The translations under genes were made by a program, and so were the position numbers. 64,000 bases of DNA from Thalassobius sp047123305. GTDB taxonomy: Bacteria; Pseudomonadota; Alphaproteobacteria; Rhodobacterales; Rhodobacteraceae. The stretch is from assembly GCF_047123305.1 (NCBI RefSeq), contig NZ_CP138918.1, positions 248,001 to 312,000 on the forward strand. Reading direction: 5' to 3'. Shown here one piece after another: positions 33,444 to 43,132 of the stretch. Numbering within the stretch: position 1 is the stretch's first letter; every line of letters starts with the position of its first letter. The notes below the pieces were generated by a model. The model saw only the letters and a program-made list of their open reading frames with translations, was not told where the DNA came from and searched no databases.

Positions 33444-35956
33444 GCATAGCGGTTTCGGCGCGGCTGGCGCGGCGCGAATTGCGTGGGGGGCTGAAAGGCT
33501 TCCGCATATTTTTGGCCTGTCTGGCGCTGGGCGTTGCGGCGATTGCCGGTGTCGGCTCGGTCCGGTCGGGCATTGAGGCCGGTCTGGCCAACGAAGGCGC
33601 CGCGCTCCTCGGCGGCGACGCCGAGATGGAGTTCACCTACCGTTTTGCCGATGAGGCTGAAAAAGCGTGGATGGGGGGGGCCGCGGTTGCCGTCTCTGAG
33701 GTGGCGGATTTCAGGTCGATGGCGGTGCGCGGGGACACCCGCGCGCTGACCCAGGTGAAGGCGGTGGATGACCTCTACCCGCTGGTGGGGTCGGTCGGAC
33801 TGTCGCCTGACATGCCGCTGGAAACCGCCCTGGCCGGTCAGGATGGTCTGCCCGGCGCGGTGCTGGATCCGCTACTGATTGCCCAGATGGCGCTGGAACC
33901 GGGCGGCACCTTCCGGCTGGGCACTCAGGAGTTTGTCCTGATGGCCGCGTTGGAGAATGAACCGGACAGCGCCGGTGACGGTTTTGCCCTGGGCCCACGC
34001 AGTCTGGTGGCGCGGCGGGATCTGGCGCAATCGGGGCTGCTGGCCTCTGGCACGTTGTTTTCGTCCAAATACCGGCTGCTGCTGCCCGAAGGTGCTGGTT
34101 TGGAACCGGTGAAACAAGAGGCCACCGACAAGTTTGCCAGCAGTGGCATGCGCTGGCGCGACGCCCGCAACGGCGCCCCCGGGATTGCCACATTTGTCGA
34201 ACGTCTGGGCGCGTTCCTAATCCTTGTTGGCCTGTCCGGTCTGGCGGTCGGCGGTGTCGGCGTGTCCTCGGCAGTGCGGGCTTATCTGGCGGGTAAAACC
34301 GGTGTGATCGCCACCCTGCGCAGTCTGGGCGCAGACCGGCGCACGGTGTTTCAGGTCTACTTCCTGCAAATCGGGGCGCTGTCCGTTGTTGGCATTGTGC
34401 TGGGTCTGTTGCTGGGCGGGCTGGTACCGGTGGCCTTTGGGCCGCTGATTTCGACCCAGCTGCCGGTGCCGGCGGATTTTGGCCTCTACCCTGCGCCATT
34501 GATTGAGGCCGCGATTTACGGCGGGCTGACCGCGCTTATTTTCACCCTTTGGCCGCTGGCACGCACTGGCGAAGTGCGGGCTGCGACCCTGTTCCGCGAC
34601 GCGATGGCGGGGGCCAAGCTGCTGCCACCGTTGCCTTTTGTGCTGATCACACTGGCGCTGACGGCGGCGCTAGTCGGAGTGGCGGTACTGTTTTCTGGCA
34701 CGGTGACGCTGACGCTTTGGACCGCGGCGGGTGTGATCCTGTCCCTGGTGCTCTTGGCCATTGCCGCGCTTGGACTGCGTTGGCTGGCACGCCGTCTGGC
34801 ACCGCTGACCCGAGGCCGCCCCGCCCTACGGTGGGCCGTCGCCGCCATTGGTGGCGCCCGTGATGAGGCCACACCGGTGGTGCTGTCGCTGGGTCTGGGC
34901 CTGACGGTTCTTGCAGCGGTGGGACAGATTGACGGCAATCTGCGCAACGCCATTGCGCAGGAATTGCCGGATCGCGCGCCTTCGTTCTTCTTTGTTGATA
35001 TCCAGCGCGAACAGATCGACGGGTTTCTGGATCGGCTGACCACCGACCCAGAGGTCAGCCGTACCGAACATGCGCCGATGCTGCGCGGCGTCATCACCAC
35101 CATCAACGACCGCCCCGCAACCGAGGTGGCCGGCGATCACTGGGTGGTGACGGGGGATCGCGGCGTGACCTATGCCGATGCCCAGCCTGAAACCACCCGC
35201 ATCACCGAGGGCGCATGGTGGGGCGAAGGCTACACTGGTGCGCCGCAGATCAGCTTTGCCGCAGAAGAGGCCGCAGAGATGGGACTGAAACTGGGCGACC
35301 GGATGACCATAAACATTCTGGGCCGCGACATCGAGGGCACCCTTACCTCATTCCGAGAGGTGGATTTCTCGACCGCGGGCATGGGGTTTGTGCTGGCCAT
35401 GAACGAATCCGCGCTGGCAGGGGCGCCGCATAGTTTCATCGCCACGGTTTACGCCAGCGAAGCGGCAGAACCGGTGATCCTGCGCGACCTGACCAACGCC
35501 TACCCCAATATCACCGCCATCCGTGTCCGCGACGCCATCGACCGGGTGACCGAGCTGATGGGCGGCATCGCAAATGCGACGCGCTGGGGCGCCTCGGCCA
35601 CGTTGCTGACCGGCTTCCTTGTGCTGATCGGCGCGGCCGCTGCTGGTGCGCCGGCGCGCAGCTATGAGGCGGCAGTGCTGAAAACCCTGGGCGCCAGCCG
35701 TGGCCGGATCCTGCTGAGCTTTGCCCTGCGCTCGGCACTGCTGGGGGCTGGTGCGGCGCTGGTGGCGCTGTTTGCAGGCATCGCTGGCGGCTGGGCGGTC
35801 ATGACCTTTGTGATGGAAAGCGACTTCACCGTGATCTGGGGCTCGGCCTTTGGGATTGTTCTGGGTGGTGTTCTGGCGACCCTTCTGGCGGGCTTCGGCT
35901 TTGCCTGGGCGGCGCTGGGGACAAAACCGGTGCGGGTGCTGCGCGCCCGCGAATGA
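33440..35956 (+). CDS. ybbP: FtsX-like ABC permease, YbbP family
   Basis: An 838-residue permease. It has the layout of large YbbP proteins: an N-terminal helix (residues 18-40), a periplasmic domain, an FtsX block at about 255-400 (FLILVGLSGLAVGGVGVSSAVRAYLAGK), further helices to about 490, a second periplasmic domain, and a second FtsX block at the C terminus (ATLLTGFLVLIGAAAAGAPA; ALRSALLGAGAAL). Ten helices are expected. It forms the transporter with YbbA. Confidence 0.88.
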   Translation: MSIAVSARLARRELRGGLKGFRIFLACLALGVAAIAGVGSVRSGIEAGLANEGAALLGGDAEMEFTYRFADEAEKAWMGGAAVAVSEVADFRSMAVRGDTRALTQVKAVDDLYPLVGSVGLSPDMPLETALAGQDGLPGAVLDPLLIAQMALEPGGTFRLGTQEFVLMAALENEPDSAGDGFALGPRSLVARRDLAQSGLLASGTLFSSKYRLLLPEGAGLEPVKQEATDKFASSGMRWRDARNGAPGIATFVERLGAFLILVGLSGLAVGGVGVSSAVRAYLAGKTGVIATLRSLGADRRTVFQVYFLQIGALSVVGIVLGLLLGGLVPVAFGPLISTQLPVPADFGLYPAPLIEAAIYGGLTALIFTLWPLARTGEVRAATLFRDAMAGAKLLPPLPFVLITLALTAALVGVAVLFSGTVTLTLWTAAGVILSLVLLAIAALGLRWLARRLAPLTRGRPALRWAVAAIGGARDEATPVVLSLGLGLTVLAAVGQIDGNLRNAIAQELPDRAPSFFFVDIQREQIDGFLDRLTTDPEVSRTEHAPMLRGVITTINDRPATEVAGDHWVVTGDRGVTYADAQPETTRITEGAWWGEGYTGAPQISFAAEEAAEMGLKLGDRMTINILGRDIEGTLTSFREVDFSTAGMGFVLAMNESALAGAPHSFIATVYASEAAEPVILRDLTNAYPNITAIRVRDAIDRVTELMGGIANATRWGASATLLTGFLVLIGAAAAGAPARSYEAAVLKTLGASRGRILLSFALRSALLGAGAALVALFAGIAGGWAVMTFVMESDFTVIWGSAFGIVLGGVLATLLAGFGFAWAALGTKPVRVLRARE

Positions 35957-36029
35957 TGTCTTGCCTTTGACAGCTTACGGTGGCACCCCTTGGCGCAAAT
36001 CCATGTGATCTTGCCAAGGGGTGCCCATC

Positions 36030-36860
36030 ATGCAGTTGAGCCCGGACCAGCAATCCTTTCTCATTGAAACCGTCCGCGCAGCCGCCAAGGCCGAGATCCT
36101 GCCGCGGTTCCGCAACCTGTCGGCGGGCGATATCCGGTCCAAATCCAAACCCGACGATCTGGTGACCGAGGCGGATCTGGCGGCCGAAAAGCGGATCACT
36201 GCAGCGCTGCGTGACGCCTTTCCACAAGCCATGATCCTGGGCGAGGAAGCGGCGGCCGAAGACCCGTCTTTGCGCGATCAGGCGGCGGAGGCAGAGCTGG
36301 CGCTGATCATCGATCCGGTGGATGGGACTTGGAACTTTGCCAATGGTCTGGCCACCTTTGGGGTGATCCTTGCCGCGACATCCTTTGGCAAACCTGTATT
36401 TGGCCTGCTTTATGATGTGGTGATGGATGACTGGGTGGTGACCGATGGGCGCGACAGCCGGATGGCCAGCCCAACACAGTCCGGACGCCTGTTGCAGACC
36501 TCGGATGGCGGCGTGTTGGAAAGCCTCACGGGGTTTGTGCATTTTTATCTGATGGAGAAATCGGTGCAGGCCCAGATGGGGGCCGCGATGCCTGCGTTTA
36601 ACCGCACCTTTATGCTGCGCTGTTCCTGCCACGAATATCGGTTGCTGGCACAGGGATCGGTGGATTTCTGCCTCTCGGGCATTTTGAACCCTTGGGATCA
36701 TGCCGCCGGTGTGGCCGCGACCCAAGCGGCGGGCGGCGTTGCGCGGCTGATCGATGGGCGCGACTACGACATCAGCATCAAACAGGGTTATCTGTTGAGC
36801 GCCGCCAATGAAGCCACATGGGAGGTGGTCGCCGCGCATCTGTCCTTCCTCAAGGGCTGA
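36030..36860 (+). CDS. Inositol-monophosphatase family phosphatase
   Basis: A 276-residue Mg-dependent phosphatase. Metal motifs: GEEAAAED near 74 (the GEE motif), then IDPVDGTWNFANG near 97 (DPxDGTxN, motif A), and WDHAAGVAATQAAGG near 230 (WDxAAG, motif B). The family covers inositol phosphatases, CysQ and histidinol-phosphatases; the substrate cannot be told from sequence. The ATG at 36030 follows AAGGGG by eight bases. Its last 73 bases overlap the convergent Hint-protein gene. Confidence 0.88.
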   Translation: MQLSPDQQSFLIETVRAAAKAEILPRFRNLSAGDIRSKSKPDDLVTEADLAAEKRITAALRDAFPQAMILGEEAAAEDPSLRDQAAEAELALIIDPVDGTWNFANGLATFGVILAATSFGKPVFGLLYDVVMDDWVVTDGRDSRMASPTQSGRLLQTSDGGVLESLTGFVHFYLMEKSVQAQMGAAMPAFNRTFMLRCSCHEYRLLAQGSVDFCLSGILNPWDHAAGVAATQAAGGVARLIDGRDYDISIKQGYLLSAANEATWEVVAAHLSFLKG

Positions 36861-38296
36861 GCGCTGAGATCCACCACCTTCCGGTCCAGCGGCGGCCGTG
36901 CATTTTTGCCCATACGGGCAATCAGACGCTTCTGCTGCTTGTGTTTCGGGATCAGGCGGGCCGGTTCGGGATCGCTGCGCCGGATGGCGAGGTCCGGAAA
37001 CAGCTGGAACAGCTCTTTGCGGGCCGCCTCTGTTAGGCTTTTCAAGGCTTCGGGGCCAGTGAACAGGCTTTCGCTGGGGCAGCCTTCGGCAAAGATCACC
37101 TGATGCCGCGCCATGACCACATGGACGTAAGTGATTGTTTCAACACTCTCATCCACGTAGATGCCGGGCAGTTCCGTCAACCTGGTGGCGGCGATCAGCA
37201 CCTCCGCCGCACCAAACATGCGTCGCGCAATGGGCGAGGCCACCAACATGCGGTGCTGCGGCGACACCAGCAGATCGCGTTTCGGTAGCCCCTGCCCCAA
37301 TGCCCCTGCCGAGATGCGAATGGGCCGCAGATGCGGGTACTTCTGCAAATCCTGCGCGCTCAGCGCCCTTTGCAAAATCAACCTGACGCGCCCTGTGCCG
37401 CCATCCCACAGCGGCAGGCTGTGACCGGGTTGCAGATGTTCCACCCGCTCTTCCCCATGCAGAGTGCGGATGAAAGTGCCGGCAGCAAAACAGGGGATCA
37501 GCCCATCCTCAAAGGCGATCACCCCCACGGTTTCGTTGATATGGTTCAGCTCGCTGTCCTGCGAGGCCTCTTCCTCAATGAACAGCTCAACAGATGAGTT
37601 GGTCTGGCTGTCGATCACCACGGTTGCCGTGTCGCCGCCGTTGATGGTCTGGGTTTCGCCCAGGATCACCGCGTTGCTGAAAGTGGCCCCCAGACCCAAC
37701 GTGTCGACCTGTTCATCAACGCCACCGTGGGTCGCAGCGGTGCCTGCGCTGCCATCGCCACCGGCCTGAATGGCAATCCAGCCCACTGTTTCGCTGGCAT
37801 GGACACCGTCCTGTGCCTCTTCTTCCTGCAGGGTCAGGTCAAAGCCGCCAGCAGAGATGTTCAGCGGGTCACTGTCCACGGTGGTGGTGTCGTTGTTCGA
37901 CATCACCGAAGTCAGCACCACCGGCGGGTCGGTGAAGCTGCCGCTGAAACTAGCGCTGCTGCCGTCCGAGGAGGTGGCGGTGGTGCCCGCCTCGATCACC
38001 CGACCGTCCGGCAGGGTGTGCACGCCTTCCTCTACCGCGAGCCAGTTGATCGTCTCGGTCGCGGGGTGAGCCCCGTCGTGGTATTCCCATTCTTCAATGA
38101 TGAAGGTGAAAGAGGTGGTGTTGCCATCCGTGTCCAGCACCTGATCGGTCAGTCGGATGGTGAACTGGTTGCCGCCATTATTCGTGGCGGTGAAGGCAAA
38201 CACCGGATTGGTCAGCGGCTCATCCAAAGTCACAGTGATCGGCGCATTCTCCGTAGGAGAATTCGTTGTCACCGAACCTGCCTCACCAATGGCCAT
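36788..38296 (-). CDS. Hint-domain protein with N-terminal EE-H-ET repeats
   Basis: A 502-residue protein without signal peptide. The N-terminal half holds three copies of a motif EE-x-D-x-H-x-ET-x-G/N-W: in FIIEEWEYHDGAHPATETINW, in LTLQEEEAQDGVHASETVGW and in LFIEEEASQDSELNHINETVG (each quoted near its core). At about 268, PCFAAGTFIRTLHGEERVEHLQPG begins a Hint_2 (hedgehog/intein-like) domain, nucleophile Cys included; no clear terminal His-Asn splice pair is visible, so cleavage without splicing is more likely. The basic C-terminal tail is not recognised. Roseobacters have many Hint_2 proteins, probably exported by type I secretion. The 73-base overlap with the convergent gene is unusual. 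Confidence 0.75.
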   Translation of the reverse strand: MAIGEAGSVTTNSPTENAPITVTLDEPLTNPVFAFTATNNGGNQFTIRLTDQVLDTDGNTTSFTFIIEEWEYHDGAHPATETINWLAVEEGVHTLPDGRVIEAGTTATSSDGSSASFSGSFTDPPVVLTSVMSNNDTTTVDSDPLNISAGGFDLTLQEEEAQDGVHASETVGWIAIQAGGDGSAGTAATHGGVDEQVDTLGLGATFSNAVILGETQTINGGDTATVVIDSQTNSSVELFIEEEASQDSELNHINETVGVIAFEDGLIPCFAAGTFIRTLHGEERVEHLQPGHSLPLWDGGTGRVRLILQRALSAQDLQKYPHLRPIRISAGALGQGLPKRDLLVSPQHRMLVASPIARRMFGAAEVLIAATRLTELPGIYVDESVETITYVHVVMARHQVIFAEGCPSESLFTGPEALKSLTEAARKELFQLFPDLAIRRSDPEPARLIPKHKQQKRLIARMGKNARPPLDRKVVDLSAQPLRKDRCAATTSHVASLAALNR

Positions 38297-38483
38297 TGCG
38301 CTGTTCCCTGCCTCGCGTTGCCGACATGCGACCCGTTGGGCCTATTTGCTCAAGGTTAAGATACGCTGCACAGGGGGCAGCAATATGGTTCAAATTGGGC
38401 GGAATTGGACACGGGGATTAGGCAGGGGAATTAGACAGGGGCGCACCGCGCTGCGAGGCAGGCGCGACGGGTCGTTCACAAAG

Positions 38484-38512
38484 AAAAAGCGCCCCGCGAA
38501 AGGGGCGCTTTC
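38484..38512. terminator. Terminator of the glycine cleavage operon
   Basis: AGCGCCCC (38488-38495), loop GCGAAA, GGGGCGCT (38502-38509), flanked by AAAA and TT. It lies just after the gcvP stop on the minus strand. Confidence 0.8.
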
Positions 38513-38531
38513 TATGTTTTCGCAGATGGGC

Positions 38532-41378
38532 TTATTCCGCCGCTTCGGCGTAGTCGTCCATCGGCGGGCAGGTGCAGACCAAATGGCGGTCGCCATGGGC
38601 GTTGTCGACGCGGTTGACCGGCGGCCAGTATTTGTCCACGCGGAAGGCACCGGCCGGGTAACAGCCCTGTTCACGGCTGTAGGGGCGGTTCCAGTCCCCC
38701 ACCAGATCCTCAACGGTGTGGGGCGCACGTTTCAGCGGGTTGTTTTCCGCATCAATGTCACCTTTTTCCACCGCATCAATCTCAGCCCGGATCGACAGCA
38801 TGGCGTCGCAGAAACGGTCGATCTCGGCTTTGGTTTCCGACTCCGTCGGCTCCACCATCAGGGTGCCGGCCACCGGCCAGCTCATGGTGGGGGCGTGGAA
38901 ACCGTTGTCGATCAGACGTTTGGCGATGTCATCCACGGTGATGTTGACGCTGTCGGCAAAGGGACGGGTGTCCACGATGCATTCATGCGCCACGCGGCCG
39001 GTGGGCCCTTTGTAGAGCACCTCAAACGCACCTTCGAGACGCTTGGCGATGTAGTTCGCCGACAGGATCGCCACACGGGTTGCCTGCGTCAGACCGCTAT
39101 CGCCCATCATCAGGCAATAGGCCCAGGAGATCGCCAGGATCGAGGCCGAACCGTAGGGCGCTGCCGAAACGGGACCTTCAGTGCCACCGGTTTCCGGGTG
39201 ACCGGGCAGATGCGGCACCAGATGTGCCTTTACGCCGATCGGACCCATGCCGGGGCCGCCACCGCCATGGGGAATGGCAAAGGTTTTGTGCAGGTTCAGG
39301 TGGCTCACGTCACCGCCCAGATCGCCCGGACGGCTGAGGCCGACCATCGCGTTCATGTTGGCGCCGTCGATATAAACCTGACCGCCGTGATCATGGGTGA
39401 TCTGGCAGACGTCTTTCACGGTTTCCTCAAACACGCCGTGGGTCGATGGGTAGGTGATCATGCAGCCTGCAAGGTTTTCGCTGTGCTGTTCCGCCTTGGC
39501 GCGGAAATCGTCCAGATCAATGTCACCGTTTTCCAGCGATTTCACCGGAACCACTTTCCAGCCCACCATCTGGGCCGAAGCTGGGTTGGTGCCATGGGCC
39601 GACATCGGGATCAGGCAGACGTTGCGGTGACCCTGATCGTTGGCGCGGTGGTAGGCGGCGATGGTCAACAGACCGGCGTATTCGCCCTGCGCGCCCGAGT
39701 TCGGCTGCATTGAGAAGTCATCGTAGCCGCAGATCTCGCAGAGTTTGTCAGACAGGTCCGACATCATCTCGCCGTAGCCTGCCGCCTGATCCAGCGGCAC
39801 AAACGGGTGCAGATCCGAGAGTTCCGGCCAGCTGATCGGCATCATCTCTGCTGCCGCGTTCAGCTTCATGGTGCAGGACCCCAGCGGGATCATCGCGCGG
39901 TCCAGCGCCAAATCGCGGTCCGCCAGACGACGCATGTAGCGCATCATCTCGGTCTCGGCCCGGTTCATGTGGAAAATTGGGTGGGTCAGGATGTCCGAGT
40001 TTCGCAGTGCGTTGTCGGGCAGACGCCATTCACCGGGTTGGTCATCCTTGCGAGCGATGCCAAAGGCGCGCCAGACCGCTTCGATGGTGGCGGGCACAAC
40101 GGCTTCGTCAATGGTGATGCCAACCTTGGTGTCGCCGACGGGGCGCAGGTTGATGCCTTCATCCACAGCCGATTTCAGCACGGCCTTTTGCAGCGGGCCA
40201 ACTTCGACGGTCACTGTGTCAAAGAAGTCTTTCGGCTCTACCGAGAAACCGGCTTCTTCCAGACCTTTGACCAGACGCACCGTCTTGCGGTGGATCTTCT
40301 GGGCGATGGCTTTCAGACCGGCCGGACCGTGGAACACGGCATACATCGAGGCCATCACCGCCAGCAGGGCCTGAGCGGTACAGACGTTCGACGTCGCTTT
40401 TTCGCGGCGGATGTGCTGTTCGCGGGTCTGCAGCGCCAGACGGTAGGCGCGGTTGCCACGGGCATCGATCGAGACACCGACCAGACGGCCGGGCATCGAA
40501 CGTTTGAACTTGTCGTTACAGGCCATATAGGCGGCGTGCGGGCCACCGTAGCCCAGCGGCACACCAAAGCGCTGGGTCGAACCAACAGCAATGTCGGCGC
40601 CCATTGCGCCCGGCTCTTTCAGCAGAACCAGCGCCATCGGGTCGGCGATCACGATGCCCACAGCTTTGTTTTCGTGCAGCGCGGCTATTTCAGCGGTGAA
40701 GTCGCGCACGTGGCCATAGGTGCCGGGATACTGGAAGATCGCACCAAAGACAGCGGTGGCGTCCAGATCTTCGGGCGCGCCAACGATCACCTCGATGCCC
40801 AGCGGCGCGGCGCGGGTCTGCATCACGGCGATGTTCTGAGGGTGGCAGTTTTCATCGACAAAGAAGGCTTTGGATTTCGACTTCGACACCCGCTCGGCCA
40901 TGGTCATGGCTTCGGCGGCAGCGGTGGATTCATCGAGCAGCGAGGCGTTGGCGATCTCCAGACCGGTGAGGTCGGAAATCATCGTCTGGTAGTTCAGCAG
41001 CGCCTCAAGACGGCCCTGCGAAATCTCAGGCTGATAAGGGGTGTAGGCGGTGTACCAGGCCGGGTTTTCCAGGATGTTGCGCTGGATGGCGGGCGGGGTC
41101 ACGGTGCCGTGGTAGCCCATGCCGATCAGGCTGGTCAGAACCTTGTTCTTGCCTGCGACCTCTTTCATCCGGGCCAGCATCTGACGTTCGGACAGCGCCT
41201 TGCCAAAGCCCAGCGGCTGTTCCTGACGGATCAATTCTGGAACGGTGTCGTTAATGAGGGTTTCGAGGCTGTCGGCGCCTACGGTTTGCAGCATCTCGGC
41301 CATTTCTTCAGGCGAAGGCCCGATGTGACGGCGGTTGGCAAAATCGTAGGGCAAATAATCGGTTGGCTGGAATGGCAT
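38532..41378 (-). CDS. gcvP: Glycine dehydrogenase (decarboxylating), P protein
   Basis: A 948-residue PLP enzyme that decarboxylates glycine and passes the aminomethyl group to GcvH lipoate. It is the fused P1-P2 form: the P1 half has ATPPAIQRNILENPAWYTAYTPYQ; the P2 half has the glycine-rich loop GGGGPGMGPIG preceded by the PLP lysine in HLNLHKTFAIPHG. The start at 41378 follows AAGGAG by six bases. It is the last gene of gcvT-gcvH-gcvP; a strong hairpin lies in the 150-base gap before it. Confidence 0.97.
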   Translation of the reverse strand: MPFQPTDYLPYDFANRRHIGPSPEEMAEMLQTVGADSLETLINDTVPELIRQEQPLGFGKALSERQMLARMKEVAGKNKVLTSLIGMGYHGTVTPPAIQRNILENPAWYTAYTPYQPEISQGRLEALLNYQTMISDLTGLEIANASLLDESTAAAEAMTMAERVSKSKSKAFFVDENCHPQNIAVMQTRAAPLGIEVIVGAPEDLDATAVFGAIFQYPGTYGHVRDFTAEIAALHENKAVGIVIADPMALVLLKEPGAMGADIAVGSTQRFGVPLGYGGPHAAYMACNDKFKRSMPGRLVGVSIDARGNRAYRLALQTREQHIRREKATSNVCTAQALLAVMASMYAVFHGPAGLKAIAQKIHRKTVRLVKGLEEAGFSVEPKDFFDTVTVEVGPLQKAVLKSAVDEGINLRPVGDTKVGITIDEAVVPATIEAVWRAFGIARKDDQPGEWRLPDNALRNSDILTHPIFHMNRAETEMMRYMRRLADRDLALDRAMIPLGSCTMKLNAAAEMMPISWPELSDLHPFVPLDQAAGYGEMMSDLSDKLCEICGYDDFSMQPNSGAQGEYAGLLTIAAYHRANDQGHRNVCLIPMSAHGTNPASAQMVGWKVVPVKSLENGDIDLDDFRAKAEQHSENLAGCMITYPSTHGVFEETVKDVCQITHDHGGQVYIDGANMNAMVGLSRPGDLGGDVSHLNLHKTFAIPHGGGGPGMGPIGVKAHLVPHLPGHPETGGTEGPVSAAPYGSASILAISWAYCLMMGDSGLTQATRVAILSANYIAKRLEGAFEVLYKGPTGRVAHECIVDTRPFADSVNITVDDIAKRLIDNGFHAPTMSWPVAGTLMVEPTESETKAEIDRFCDAMLSIRAEIDAVEKGDIDAENNPLKRAPHTVEDLVGDWNRPYSREQGCYPAGAFRVDKYWPPVNRVDNAHGDRHLVCTCPPMDDYAEAAE

Positions 41379-41436
41379 CCCAAGCTCCTTATCGCGCGAT
41401 TTGTGGTCGTTGTATGGGGCCGCTTGGGCCCGAGAG

Positions 41437-41469
41437 GCACTGCGCCCCTCCCCGTCTGGGGCGCAGTGC
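41437..41469 (-). promoter_or_regulatory. Perfect 12-bp stem-loop between gcvH and gcvP
   Basis: GCACTGCGCCCC (41437-41448) and GGGGCGCAGTGC (41458-41469) with a nine-base loop. There is no T tract on the minus strand, so it is not a classical terminator. It may stop 3'-exonucleases and set the GcvH:GcvP ratio. Confidence 0.6.
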
Positions 41470-41528
41470 AAGGGGCGTCAGGGGACGCCCGAGGGTTCAT
41501 ATGGTCCGTCCGGCGTCCGTTAGGGCGC

Positions 41529-41888
41529 TTAGTCGACCAGCGCCTTATAGGCGTCTTCGTCCATGTATTCGTTGATCACCGAGGCGTCATCGACCTTGAT
41601 CTTGAAGAACCAGGCAGCGCCGGTCGGGTCTTCGTTCACCTTGCCCGGCTCATCTTCCAGCGCTTCGTTCACTTCAACGATCTCGCCTTCAACCGGGGCC
41701 ACGATGTCCGAGGCCGCTTTCACGGATTCGATCACAACGATCTCATCGCCTTTGGCGACCTGGGTGCCGGTTTCCGGCAGTTCCACAAACACAACGTCGC
41801 CCAGCGAGGTCGAGGCGTGTTCGGTGATGCCCACGGTGATGATGTTGCCATCGGCGGTGAGCCATTCGTGATCTTCGGTAAATTTCAT
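41529..41888 (-). CDS. gcvH: Glycine cleavage system H protein
   Basis: A 119-residue lipoyl carrier. The lipoylated lysine is in VIESVKAASDI (SVKAxSD consensus, near residue 62). It shuttles the aminomethyl group between GcvP, GcvT and dihydrolipoamide dehydrogenase. It lies 29 bases after gcvT. Confidence 0.97.
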   Translation of the reverse strand: MKFTEDHEWLTADGNIITVGITEHASTSLGDVVFVELPETGTQVAKGDEIVVIESVKAASDIVAPVEGEIVEVNEALEDEPGKVNEDPTGAAWFFKIKVDDASVINEYMDEDAYKALVD

Positions 41889-41917
41889 GTCTGGATCCTT
41901 CCCTGTCGAGATCTGGA

Positions 41918-43042
41918 TTATCGTTTGAATTGCGCCGCCACGAAGGGCAACGCGACAACTTCCACGGCCATACGTTTACCACGTACGTCGCCGTAAAGAA
42001 CTGTTCCTGTTTCGGAATTTTCGGTCGCGACATAGCCCATTGCAACCGGGCCTTCGACCGAGGGGCCAAAGCCGCCCGAGGTCACCTTGCCGATCGGCGC
42101 GCCGCCGTTGTCGGTGGCGTAAAGTTCGACCCCTTCGCGCATCGGGGCGCGGGTCTGCGGCTTCAGGCCAACACGGGCGCGCGGTGCACCGGTTTCCAGC
42201 TCGGCCAGAATACGTTCCGCGCCGGGGAAGCCGCCTTCGCGGGCGCCGCCGGTGCGGCGGATTTTCTGGATGCCCCAGGTCAGCGCGGCCTCAACCGGGC
42301 TGGTGGTTTCATCGATGTCATGACCGTAAAGGCACATGCCGCCCTCAAGACGCAGACTGTCACGGGCACCCAGGCCGATGGGCAGCACACGTTCGTCTTC
42401 CAGCAGTTTGCGGGCAAAGGCCTCGGCCGCATCATTCGGAACCGAAATCTCATAGCCATCTTCGCCGGTGTAGCCCGAACGCGAAATCCAGCATTCCGCA
42501 CCGTTCAGGTCATAGATGCCCACATCCATGAATTTCATATCCGCAACGGCGGGGTTCAGCGCGGCAAGGGCCGCCTCAGCCGCAGGGCCTTGCAACGCCA
42601 GCAGGGCGCGGTCTTCGATCACTTCAACGGCAACGCCTTCGGGCAGGCCGTTCTGCATCAGGGCGATATCCTGATCTTTGCAGGCGGCATTCACCACAAC
42701 AAAGATATGATCGCCCCGGTTGGCGAACATCAGATCGTCCAGAATGCCGCCCTGATCGTTGGTGAAGAAACCGTAACGCTGACGGTTTTCCTTCAGACCC
42801 GCCACATTCACCGGGATCAGCGCCTCAAGCGCCAGAGCCGCCTCTTCGTAAGAAGAGCCCCGCAGGATCACCTGCCCCATGTGCGAGACGTCAAACAGAC
42901 CGGCCTGGCTCCGGGTGTGGAGGTGTTCCTTCATCACACCAGCAGGATATTGCACCGGCATTTCATAGCCCGCGAACGGCACCATTTTGCCGCCCAGTTC
43001 ACGATGCAATGCATCCAAGGTGAGGGATTTCAGTTCGGACAT
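41918..43042 (-). CDS. gcvT: Aminomethyltransferase, T protein
   Basis: A 374-residue folate enzyme that releases ammonia and makes 5,10-methylene-THF. It starts MSELKSLTLDALHRELGGKMVPFAGYEMP and contains DVSHMGQV, RSGYTGEDGYEI and GARDSLRLEGGMCLYG, all family hallmarks. The start at 43042 follows GGGAGG by four bases. It is the first gene of the operon, behind the glycine riboswitch. Confidence 0.96.
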   Translation of the reverse strand: MSELKSLTLDALHRELGGKMVPFAGYEMPVQYPAGVMKEHLHTRSQAGLFDVSHMGQVILRGSSYEEAALALEALIPVNVAGLKENRQRYGFFTNDQGGILDDLMFANRGDHIFVVVNAACKDQDIALMQNGLPEGVAVEVIEDRALLALQGPAAEAALAALNPAVADMKFMDVGIYDLNGAECWISRSGYTGEDGYEISVPNDAAEAFARKLLEDERVLPIGLGARDSLRLEGGMCLYGHDIDETTSPVEAALTWGIQKIRRTGGAREGGFPGAERILAELETGAPRARVGLKPQTRAPMREGVELYATDNGGAPIGKVTSGGFGPSVEGPVAMGYVATENSETGTVLYGDVRGKRMAVEVVALPFVAAQFKR

Positions 43043-43093
43043 GTCGCCTCCCAGCTGTCGCAAAACCGGGTCGGTGTCCTAGAGTCCCCGTCC

Positions 43094-43132
43094 GGCATCA
43101 TTCAGACGCAGCGAAGCCGCGCCACTGATGCC
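43094..43132 (-). promoter_or_regulatory. Expression-platform hairpin of the glycine riboswitch
   Basis: GGCATCA/TGATGCC arms (43126-43132 with 43094-43100 read on the minus strand) lie just 3' of the second aptamer. The 5' arm touches the end of the aptamer, so ligand binding could compete with it. The switch mechanism is inferred. Confidence 0.5.

Noticed and set aside
39807..41996. Long plus-strand frame of 729 codons
   Set aside because: Antisense to gcvP and gcvH.
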